From NCBI RefSeq assembly GCF_037975245.1, contig NC_092570.1:5273001-5337000 (forward strand): a stretch of DNA of 64,000 nucleotides. The letters run 5' to 3'. This stretch comes from Apostichopus japonicus. Lineage: Eukaryota; Echinodermata; Holothuroidea; Aspidochirotida; Stichopodidae. Both the position numbers and the translations under genes were made by a program. Below the pieces are notes generated by a model. The model saw nothing but the letters and a program-made list of their open reading frames with translations. It was not told where the DNA came from and did no database searches. This document shows, piece by piece, positions 37,901 through 50,700 of this stretch (position 1 is its first letter; each line of letters opens with the position of its first letter).

Positions 37901-40900
37901 AGAGGCATCTTTAATAGCATCCAAAAAAAGAGGCATGTCACCCATATAACACTGAAGCTATTATAGCTTATTACTAATCTGACCTGACAATTTCATTTTG
38001 CGCATGTGTGTGGTAGATAAATCACGGAATGGGTTATTAGCTCGACTCACCTAAAGGCAAGAGATTCTAACATACTTCTAACAATGTGACCTGGTTTTGT
38101 ATCCACTGTAACACCCAGAAGGGAGGCACAGGCCCCACCATTATTAATAGGACCCTGCGACAAAAAAAAAAGAAAACGAATGTTGGTATGCATAATTCAA
38201 ATCTGGATTTAAGATTTGACTATGTAAAATATTGCAAGAATCGAATAAAGTTGAAGTAGCAACTTTAGTGCAAAATTTTACAAGCCATCAGCAAATCTAC
38301 CAGTGTCATTGAAAATGAAAATTGAAAATGAAAAGAAAATCTGATAAAATCTGATCTTTAGGCTTATTAAACTATGGAAACATAACACACATATGTATTC
38401 CTTTACACAGAGCTGCAATATTTATATTCAAAGTGTTGACGTGCACCATGTTTGTAGAAAAACATTTGTATTCACCATTTTATTGACCATTGTTTTCTAT
38501 TATTGTATCACATCTATATGTTACAATTGGTTCAAGTTGAAGAAAAATAATATGTCATGACTATACTGGAATGAAAACAGTGATAATTCTGACTGTACAT
38601 CAATATCATGAAAATAGTCTAAGATGTTTCAGTGTTTGACGAATCAACAATGAACACCCTGATTCCCCCCTCTACCCCCACTATGAAGGTGGGGGTGATC
38701 ATGTGCAAGGATTCTCGAATATAAATTTAAACTTGATCTTTTAACGATGCCAGTTTTCTGTTTGCTACAAACATTCTCCTCCTTCGTGCCAAACCTCTCC
38801 TTCAAAACGAACCGGCTGATATAGCAGTAACTTCACAGAAAGCTGTGTCCACAAATTATGTCAAATATTTCACAACATGGTAATCAAATTCAAAGTGACA
38901 GAAGGCTATATGGAATTCCCTAAACTGATATGAAAATTTCACAGAGAACAAAGTCAAATCTTCTCACTTGAAGTCCTTGGAATGCAGGAACGAAACATAC
39001 ACCTCCACTGTTGGCTACTGATTCAGCTACGGGAGCACTCTGACTAGGATCATCGTAGAACCCTGAGGGATGAGAGGAATCAATAAATCAGGTCTTGTTT
39101 CCATCTTAATCAAAAAGATATTCTTCTTGGGGGGAGGGAAAGGGGGGTGGGAAAAGTGGGTGGCTTCACTTCTAATGATTGTTGTTGCAACCTCTTTACC
39201 AATATTCCCTCCAATCACAGCTTTATAATTTACCCATTTTCACTCCATTCAACCAGTGCTTATAGTTGCATTGCTACAATTCATGAGGTATGTAACCGCA
39301 CTGCCAATATTCACTCCAATCAAACCTCCATACTTACCCATTTCACTCCCCATTCAACCACAGTGCTTATATTTGCATTGCTACCTTACATGAGGTATGT
39401 AACCGCACTGCCAATATTCACTCCAATCAAATCTCCATACTCACCCCTTTTTCACTCCCCATTCAACCACAGTGCTTATATTTGCAATGCTACATTTCAT
39501 GAGGTATATAACCGCACTGCCAATATTCACTCCAATCAAACCTCCATACTTACCCATTTTCACTCCCCATTCGACCACAGTGCTTATATTCGCATTGCTA
39601 CATTACATGAGGTATATAACCGCACTGCCAATATTAACTCCAATCAAACCTCCATACTTACCCATTTTAACTCCCCATTCGACCACAGTGCTTATATTCG
39701 CATTGCTACATTACATGAGGTATATAACCGCACTGCCAATATTAACTCCAATCAAACCTCCATACTCACCCATTTTCACTCCCCATTCAACCACAGTGCC
39801 CGTATCTGCATCATTGCATTCCATGATATAGGTCATCTCATTACCAATTTGCCAGCCGACCAAAGGATATGCACCTTGACAGGAAGAGACGAATTCTTAC
39901 ATAATAGCTGGATCTTACATTCTTTGCTTCTGAAGTCGATCACAACAAAGATTGTTACATCTTTTGTGAATATGGTTGCCCGATCATGCAGTAATTATAG
40001 GTAACAGAGAGTAGCTGTAATCTAACTGTAACACAAAACTATTTGGAATAGCTAACACAACAATAGCTAACACGACAATAGCTAACATGACAATAGCTAA
40101 CATGACAAAAGCTAACACAACAATAGCTAACACAACAAAAGCTAACACAACAATAGCTAACACAACAATAGCAAACACAACAATAGCTAACATGACAAAC
40201 TAACAACATACATTGTTGCTGACATATCGAAAGTAGCTTAATATATATTGCAATGACATCACCAGCAACTTGGCACTTGAAATAAAGCTATTTCTTGATT
40301 TAACATAACTAAAGATGTTTATTTTCTGGGATAAACAGGAACAGTTTTCTTTGCAAACGGCATATGATTGTATTCATGAAAGACGTTCTCACATGAAATT
40401 AATAGAATGCCACCAGTCACTTTAAGTAGAGGCTTACAATAAATAAAACACAGTCACATCTTTGTACATTCTTTGGAATGGTCTACCTCAAAGTTTACTA
40501 ATGTAATTGCATATCCAAGAGATACTTCAAGCTCCTTAATACGGCTGCAAGCCATGCGAAAAGTCAGATGTCAACTAGTGCCAGGTATACAAAACTATAT
40601 AGATCCGTACAAGTACTTAAATAGTAGATCTCAGTCTGTTTATTCAGTCACGTTCTATTTATTGTACTAGGCGTATCATCCATGGGAAGCCAAACAGACA
40701 AATAATGTAGCACCTTGCTCATGCGATGACTTACCATCATACGGCACAGTTGGTCTTGGCCCTGTGTTTATTACTAGAAATGATCCAGTCCCCATGGTAA
40801 GCTTGATGTCACCCTCATTGAAACAGCATTGACCAAACATGGCAGCTTGTTGGTCAGCAATCTAGATATAAAAATGGAAAAAAAATGAAAATTGTCTTTA

Positions 40901-43900
40901 ACATTGTTACACTATCCATAAAAACCATTTTTTTTGTGACTTAAAAACATGCTATGGAAAAAAAGATATTTTTTTCACATGAAATAATTCAATTTCCAAA
41001 GCAGGGTTCATTTACTCTCCATGCCTTTCAGTTAAATCTCTGCTGGGTGGCAATCCATCATTGCTGTGATATGCAAAATATAAAAAACAATAATGACAAT
41101 AGAACTATCAGTTCTCTATAAATTGTTAATAAACCTTTCAAATAGATCATTTTTAATATTTCATATAAACCCGGTTCCAAATACCTCCTAATATGTTTTA
41201 AGTATGTGAACTGGGCTCCATCATCAGGACAAATGTCTACAGGCTTATAATGGAATAATTAAATACTCACCACAGCCCTGATGGGTATGGAGGCACCGAA
41301 TAATTCTGGATCTACTATTCCATAGTCACCGCTGTGAGAGGAGAAGAGAAATAAATCAACAGTTTTTGTTCATTTTCAACTGTTATCTATGGGGATCTGT
41401 GAGATAAAAGTTGACTATAATCACTCTTTATAGGTAATATGATTGGGATGAAATCTTTTAAAATTGAATACTTTAAAAAAATATATATATAAATAAACAG
41501 CATACAAAAAATAAAAATAAATTAAAAAATATAATAAAAAATATATATAAAAAAATTAATTAATAAATAATAAAAAATAAATAAATAAGTTTTAAAAAAT
41601 ATATAAAATAAATTTAAAAAAATAATAAATTAAAAAATAAATTAAAATAATATAAAAACAAACAAATAAAAATAAATAAAAATAAAAACTTAATACTTAT
41701 TGTTCATCCGTGTGAGGAAGTAGTCGATATCTGAGAGGTCCTTGCTGTCCCTCCCCTTCACCTCCCTCCACCCCACCTCTTTTACAAACACATGCACCAC
41801 CATGGAGTTTTGACCAATGCTTTTGTAAAACTTTTGGGAAAGGTCAGCTGAACTCTAGAATAATATATCTCTCTAACGATAATACATATTTCATTTGGTT
41901 TTACACTTCCTTAGTAAAAGGTAGCGTATCATTATAATAAAGGACTTTCATAGCTTAAAATGCAAACAAAGCACTGGTCACAAAATGTGGAGGCCTAATT
42001 TATAAAAGTTATCCGGGCAACATTGTATTTTTATGAGGAAACAAGATACAAGCAAAGCCTCTCTTCAACATTTGTAGATATGCAGCTCATAGTATATTGG
42101 AATGTGAAACATTCTTTTGTTTTGATTGCTTGAACTTTGACCTTTCATTAATACAAAGCCCCCACGTCAAATTTGAACCACGCAAACAGCTTGTACATGA
42201 AATTGGCATGAGAGAAATGTCCACCCAATTGAACCAAATAGTCATGAAAAAGAGGGGGAAAAAGCTGACTCACTTTGTGTCTTTAATTTCTGGAAGGATG
42301 TTAGTGGGAAGACCTAAATAGGCCATGTGAATGTTATTGTAACCTTTCTGGAAGAAAAAGAAGGAACAAATCAAAGGGGTTTACTCATTTATGATCAGAA
42401 AACATCTTATAACAGGGAGGCAGACCATTCCACTAAAATGAAAACTCTTAGCATGACAACTGTATAAAGAGGTATTTCCCTTTTGTATATCTGAAAATTA
42501 CTACGAAAGATTTCTTTTTTTCTGATTTTTTTTTAACGTCTGAATTTTATTCATCAATGATTGTCACATTGACTGAGTTTATGATGAGCTCTATACTTCC
42601 TAAACCTACGGATTCACTTAACTAATAAAATATCTGGTGAATTTTTTGGATAATCCACATGTTTACTGTATGTCACTTTTCCCTACAGATGAGATAGCCT
42701 AGAGCCGACACGTCCATGTAGTTTTCTTTCCAAGCTCTATATAAATCAAACATGATTTCACCCCAAAATGCAAACATCTTATCAAATTACCTTAAAAACG
42801 TCATACATCCCCGTGGTACTGAAATTTGAAAGATCTGTGGCATGGACCTTCCCTACAACAAAAGGAAAAGAAAATATGATAAGACAGAATTTATGAGAGA
42901 TTGCAACATCTGACGACTCAAGAAAAAATGGGGAAAAAAAAACCCTTCCTGCAATTAGAGGTAAAAACTGGCAAAGATGACACCATTCTCCATTTCTATG
43001 CTAGATGTTCAGTCATCATCTGTCGACAATAACTGCAGAATAAACTCATCCACTTTAGGAGTTAGCTCAGTGGTTAACGCCGGTGCCTTTCAATCATAAG
43101 GTCCCCGGTTTGAGTCACTCTCAGATTAATGTATGTCGTTGAGTTGTTGACAATTAACAATTCATAATCATGGACGTTAAATATGAATGTAAGAGACTGA
43201 CTTTGGTCAGCTTGCGGCTTTGATAAGCCAATGAGGTTTCTTCGCGAGTTCCTGCTTTTAGGAGGATGTAAAATACTTACATACATACACTTGCGTGAGA
43301 GGCATCACCATGATACTAACTTCAACAACAATGTTGCTGCAAAAGTAAGTCCAGATATTTCATAAATTACAGCATTGTTATTTCAAGTGAATTCATTTCC
43401 TGCATTTTTTTATCTGTTTCTAACATGGGAGTTGTCTATTCTTTTTTTAAATCTAGAGGTTAAAATGAATGTACCTTTTGTGAGCTTCCATACCAGCCAG
43501 GTATCGACAGCACCGTAGTGAACAAGATCCTTTGCGATATCTTTTTTTAACTGTCACGAGACGAAGAAAATGTCAAAAGAATTAATCATGCCAGAGGATG
43601 CAAACAAAGTGTAGAGAGTGAGGAAATATAACTGGTAAATAATGCATGGACTTACAATTTTACGACCATATTGTAAAATTGAAAAAAAAAACTTACTTGC
43701 CGTGTATGCCAAAAAAAATATGAAAATGGCTTGTTTGTCTCTTATTACTGTATTCAACATTCAAGTGTATCAATGAATACTGTGGGTACACAATCTGAAC
43801 ATGGACTTGTTATTTCAGAGAAAATATGAACCACAGTACAGTAATGGAGACTCTTTCATCCCTCCCTAACAAAGTTAATACAACAGAGAGACAATATGGC

Positions 43901-44686
43901 TTTGCATAAATATAAAAAGTTACAAGAAAACATGAAGGACAAAGAATACGATTACAGTTACGTAATATGACACTGTGGAAATTAAAGTAACCTTTGACCT
44001 CAACAAATAGCAATACAGCTTTTCACTCATTACAACAAAGGTCAACAAATCCGGATGAAATATCTAAGAAATCTGTTGAAGTGTTTTAACTTCAAGATAC
44101 CATGTTCCCCAGTTAGGAAATCATACACAGGACATACGTGTAAATAATTGTTCGACTGCAAAAGGATGCAGTCCTAAAATTAATAATGAAAATTTGAACT
44201 TACCTCGGGTATATTATCTATAACCCAGCCTAACCTCATTGTTACCTGTACAACATGAGAACGGAAAACATCATAAGGATATACCAGAAATTTTTCTCTT
44301 TCTTAGCTTCTTCCATTGTTATCAATTTTTTTTTTTTAGCAAAGCTACTGGATAAAGTAAGATTGGCTAATTGTTCAATTTCTTTCCAATTTTATTGAAT
44401 AATAATTAATGAACATAAAACATGGAGGAGCCCAACTGTCTCCCAACTGTCTCACCACCCTCTTTAATTTATTTGATACAACAGGACAGAAGGTATTTGT
44501 TCAGTTATCCTACTCCACCTGTTTCTTCTCACAATATCTCTTAATTTTCCAGATGTTTCCTATTAAAATTGGTCTCTACTTGTCTGTTTTTTGCCCTCCT
44601 CATAGCAAGCATATCTGTTATTCTTTAAGTTAGACCATATGTTTTCTTTTTAAATTCATTTCTACTTGTTCACATCATGATACAAT

Positions 44687-44730
<44 letters not shown>

Positions 44731-47700
44731 TATACATATATGTCAGTACAGCTAAATACAAATCTTGTGACTTACTAATTAACCTTTACCCAATTAATTA
44801 CAAAGATAACTACCAAGATAGAGGCAATTAATTCACATCTCTGTGATAAAGTGCTTTATGGTAAAGAAGGTTAAAGGAGTGATCTTTGAACCTTGAGGAA
44901 TAACAATGCAAAAACAAACGACTTTGTTTACGAAAGCCTGGTTCTCTACAATTGAATAGTCCAAGAGACTTTTAAATAAATACTCACAGAGTATGTGTGC
45001 TGTCAATACATGATTTTATTATATTTGACGTTTTTGTATACATGTCTATGTAACTGAACAACTCCCTCCCCTCCCATCACCCTTACCCCTTCAGGCAGGT
45101 GAAGCAGATCCAATGACCATCATTGGTCCATGTAATGGAGGTATTTGTGGTGAAAACCTCACATTCTACCCTTCCTCCCCCATCAGAGACAAACCAAACC
45201 AACATCATTGGTCCTTTGATGAACAACTGCTCCTCCCCCCTCAGCCAACCACACCCCCCCCCTCCTCACCTCGACAGAAAAAGCAAATGTTACCAGCAAA
45301 ATCAGTCTATGTGACAGAGATTCTAACTTACGTTAAAATTCTTCAGCCTATAAAATTGAAATAAGTTGAGCTACTTAACTCAAGTAAATGAGTCTTTCCT
45401 TCATAATTACATCATATCTTTGTAAGCATGGGTTTTGATGTTTTATTGTTATGTCAATGACAAGTTTTCAATCAATGGCCATGCCCATATTGAAACAGAT
45501 AGCTGACAAATGGCTCTCTCTTAGGTGGAGGAGAGGTGCCTGGAGTGAATATATTCAACAGCACATGGATGTGAAATGGTAGGATCAACCACAACTAAAA
45601 ATACCTACATGCTGACTTGTAAACTTGAAGAAATGGTAGGGTCAACCATGACTAAAAATACTTACATGCTGACTTGTGAACTTGAAGACACTGGCCGTCT
45701 CCCACCTCCTGCTTCCACAACTTAATCCGTAGAGAAGTGTGGCCCCCGTTCGAAGACCCTGATAGAGGGGGATAGACCAGATCATTAAATATCCCCTGTT
45801 TATGATGCAACTGCTTCAATACCTTACAATTACAAATTTTCAGAGCAATGAATAACATGTATGGCAGATCACTTTCAAACCACAGAGTATTACACCCAAT
45901 GCTGCCAATTTTCCCCCTCCCATTGGTCATCTCAATATGTCTCCAGGTCATTGTACATCTAAAAATTAACCATTAAAGTAGCATTTTGAATCCCCTATAA
46001 ACTCCTTACCATAAATGACCAAGAGTTGTTAATGCTGTCTGCTCTTTTCACTGATCGGGTATCGTTCCAGCAGATGAAATTGTGATAAGATTTACCAGTT
46101 TTTCTGTGGTAGAGACATATGGTTGATATATTTTAAATACTAAAAAATGTTCTCCTTTCTCCAACAAAGAGATCATTTACATCCTGTTTTCTTCCACCCC
46201 ATTAAGCACATATGGATTTTAATATTAAACCTGTACGAGGAGTCCTTCAAAGACTGAGTGCAAAATAAACCACACCAAAAATGACTCATATTGTCAGTAT
46301 AAAATTCATGACAACACACCTATTTTGCTTCAAGTTGATTTACGAACATTTTCTGCTATTAATATCTATGTAAGAATTGAATACAAATTGTTCTTGGGAT
46401 GTCAATTTAGGTAAGGATGATAGAATTTGTCCTTCATGTGTCTTCTTCAAAGCTTGAGCCCTTCCCTATTGCTTAACACACTAAGAGACGTACTTTGAGC
46501 AATGGATTTTTTTTCCATTTTATCGTTAATTGACATCTTTAACTACTGCTGAAATAGTATCAAATGGGGGAAGTAACATATAAATAAACAGACAAATTAA
46601 TAGGAAATATAATTTACAAAGTAAGTTTGCAAGCGGGAAGAAGTAATTGCCTAGTTATAATGCAAAATGCACAATATCTATGAATGCAAACTTACTTGTT
46701 CCAAGTAGTAAAAGTAGCTCTTTGTGTTGAGAGACCTAGGGCAGTGATATCAGAGGGTGCTACACCTGAATCTAAATGCCAAACATGAGATAGAAACATG
46801 AGATTCATAGTAGATAGAGCCAGAGAAAGCTATAAGGTATTGAATCTTCACGATAACAAATCAACAGTTAACACATGATATACCAAGGTCTCTTACACTG
46901 AGAGAGCATTGTGGTCAAGTGGTTAAGCCAGTGGACTTGTGATCTAAGGCTTACAGGTTCGAGTCCTGGCCTGATTTGTTGTGGTCAAGTGGTTAAGGCA
47001 GTTGGTGGACTTGTGATGCTTGCAGGTTCCAGTCCTGGCCAGATCATTGTGTTGTATCCTTGGGCAAGGCACTTTATCTCCATTGCCTCTCTTCACCCCA
47101 GGTGTATAAATGGAGACCTGTGAGATAAAACTGTCAGCTGGGCACTGTTTCACTGCTACCATGTGGAGGGATTGTCTCTATGTTTGACAGGTTATCGTGG
47201 ACCAGGGTAATATTGTGATGCGCCTTGAGCACCGTTATAGGTGGATATGTCTGCGCTTTTGTAATCCTCATTATTACTTTTACACTGAGGAGGAAGTCAA
47301 TGGGGTCATAGTCCCCAACAATTTTTAACAGCAATGATTTTCATGTTGGCATGGTGGTGCACTGGTGGCATTTATACCACCAATTTAAATTAGTCTGAAT
47401 ACTGCCCCCCCCCCGGCCCCAGCTCACCTTCCCTTGCAATCCCCTATCTCTAATCTGTGTAGTGTTCCATGTGTATAACACTGGAAAAAGTCATGAAGTA
47501 GCTACTTAGATTCCCTTTTTTTTGTCCCTTACAGCATCAAAAGGAAAAACAAAATGGATAAAGAAACTTTGTCTTGCGGTATAAATTAACAATCTGTGTT
47601 AGGTTTCATAAATGAATCATACCAGACGTATCCTTAAGGTACTACTGTTCAATTTATCTACTTAAAAAACACAAAATCACCACATAACAGATTAATAACA

Positions 47701-50700
47701 TTATGTGTAGATATGCTGTATAGCTAAACCAAGCAGAGATAAATATCATTTTATTCATGAGACTGGGCATGATAATAAAGTTCTAACTAGTGGACAGGAC
47801 ATTACAAGGCAAGTTATTATCATAAAAACTCCACTAATAAACATTGATTCATAGTCACTGTTATTGCTTTTCACCTAGTTCAAACAATTGTGGAGTTTCA
47901 TTAATCTGAGAGTGGTGTAATTGTCAATGAAAGAAAAACTGCTGTAACCTAGTTTGTCCTGTCCTCACCCTGAATGGCTTCTTTGATAGTGGTAACAAAC
48001 TGATTCCAGAGTACCTCTGGGATAATCTCAATAATCCCTTGTGATGGACAGTGAAGTTCTAGCTACAAGGAAAAGAGAAATAAAAGAAGGATCAAGCCTT
48101 TAAAGCGAAGAAGAAAATTACAATCCCAAATTGTGCAAATTTAATGAATATTTTCTACCCAAATTTTCTCTGTAAGTTGCTGTTGTTTTTTTTGTTTTTT
48201 TTTGGTTAGCATTTTAACCATCAATTTCAGAAAGATTTCTATATCAAGTTTTTAACTATTCAAAATTTAATGATGAATAACTGTAAAATGAATATGCAGT
48301 CAACTTAGTTACCATAGATTTTCAGTATTTAAGATATGCTGTGACCAGATTGAGGTCACTGCAGTTGTCTAAAAACTATTCATGACATAATGTTCAATGA
48401 AAGGACTAAGAAAAGTTAGCATCAATATTCTACATGCAGCCTGGGGTAATTTAGTGTTCATTCATACTTAGTAAAGATTCCTAAATCCTATTGGTCCATT
48501 CAGGTCAGCTGACCGTGGTTAATCCTGTGAGTAACGCATGGTAAAATTACGGCACATCACTTTAATAAATCTTTGGTTATATGTAACCAACAAGAGCATC
48601 AATGATGCAGTATCTCAATACTGGAAGTTTTAATTTTGATTCCTAATTTCAAATCTTTGCTCTGTCTCTACAATTATCAATATCAATCACGGTACAACAA
48701 ATACATAACTTGCATTTTTGCTACTTTGCCACGAATAGTCTCTGCAGGTTACACTTTATCCTGCTAGTCTTGCCTTTAGCGCTCATTGCCTGTTAGTCGA
48801 AACAACGACGTTGCAAGGTTTAGTAATGTCATAGAATACCTAAGAACTTGTTTTTTATGTGGTATCCTTCATCTTAGGTCAGTCTCTGTTGGACTTTTTG
48901 GTCATATAGTTTGACGTCAATGACAACAGCCAAATTAGAAGAGGCGAACAACTCGACCATATTCTTGATGCCTGCCCTTGAGAGCTAGGCCTATTGACCT
49001 ACTGTATGTTACTGTAGTGGTGACTACCATCAAAACTGTGTCCACTTCTAGATATCAAAACAACCCACGTTTTTCCATCTCAATTTTTTGGACATGAAGA
49101 TTTCATGGATTTATGACTTGGAAACAAATAATGTAAAGGAAGATTACAAGTTTTTATATGCAAGTGATGGGTGGCCTCCTCTTCCCCTAATAGCCACCTC
49201 AGTTCCTCTCCATTTTGTTATTTTATTTTAATTCTTTGTACATTTGATGTCAAACATTACAGGTTCAAAAGAAAGCTAAACATACTTCATATAACCTTAT
49301 ACATCTTATATCCTTATAAATAAAACATAACCTTATACAATTTTTATAGTCTTATAAAAGTTGTGATGCTATGGCCGGCTCCTCTTTTATACGTACCCAT
49401 CAAACAAACTTACCCTGGTCCTTCCTAGGAAAAGCTGTCTGAACACCAGTACAATGCTAATGTGGCTATCACTGAAAGCCTAATAGGACTAGGCCTAGGG
49501 GCCTAGGCCTATATATATATTTTTTTTAAATGCACTAGGCCTACAGTAAGTAGCCTTCAGAAATACAAGAATGTGTATACGTATATAATTATACAAAATA
49601 CATGAAGGGCAATCAAACAAACTTATCATGGCCCTTGCTCTGAAAAGCTACCTGAACACCAGTACTATCCTTAAATGGATCTTAAAAAACGAAGGCCTAA
49701 TATAAATTAAATGCACTACGTAGAATTCAGCAGTACAGAATGTAATTAGCATGCAATACACTAACACCTCGCGTACCTAACTACACTACAGAAATTGGTC
49801 GCGAGCGTAGCCATTTTCGTATATCTAACATGTAGCTGTTATGAGTCATAGCCAATCTGCTACAAAACAGACTTGGGGCGGGGCTTAATCATCAAAAACG
49901 GACCTTTTTACTAATAGTAGGGGCGGCAGCTCAGTGTTGTTTTAAGAAAGAAAAATCATTTAAACATCAAATAAAGCAAATAAAAGCCATAAAATGTCAT
50001 ATACAGCTAGTAAAATTCTTATTAATACCTACCTGTAAACAACAAATGAAAGTTTAAAATGTTAATAAAATATATAATACATAGGACCCTATCTTAGACG
50101 ATACCACTGTTGAAAGACAGTTCTATTCTATTCTCTTTCATAAAACATAAGTTTTGGAGCGTGTGCAAAACAGGTCTGCCAAAGTGTGTTTTCAGTCCAA
50201 ATTGGCCCGATTTGGACATAAATCGGTGAAAAAATCACAGAATGAGATACAATTCTGGAATAAAAAACAGTAACTTTTGTTGGTCTATATGATATATTCT
50301 TGCTCTGGAAATTCCAGAGAAAAAGAACTTTGTTTGAAGACGCTGAAAATTTTTTAAGAGAAGAGAGAGTCCCACTTACTGTTACAATATCTCTATACAT
50401 GTAATGTATTGAGATAAAAATGTTTTGTTTTATGATTTTTCCCCCACACAAATGGTAGTAATGCTATCGCTGGATGCACTCGGGCTCCGCCCTCGTGCAT
50501 CGCTTGCATTATCCCCTGATAGTGCATTAATCCTGTGAGTAACGCACGCTAGACCGTTGATTAACCCCTTATTCAAATTTTTGTGAAGGCTATGACTTTT
50601 TTCTCTCAATCGGTGCTATAGTGTAGAAAATTGCTATCTTTGCACTTGTATAGCAAATTGACCTTTTTCTATTTCATTATGCGATACGATACTGGATAAA

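Noticed and set aside
39147-40004. 285-codon plus-strand frame with repeated Thr/Pro-rich units
   Set aside because: It is the antisense of GK5 exon 12 and the 108-bp minisatellite. It stays open because the unit length is a multiple of three. There is no start context or splice signal to support a gene.
40041-40193. Val/Ala/Ile-rich minus-strand frame resembling a membrane segment
   Set aside because: It is a translated 15-bp minisatellite.
37745-40200. CRISPR-like short tandem repeats
   Set aside because: The 28-bp and 15-bp units are directly adjacent with no unique spacers of constant length, and the genome is eukaryotic.
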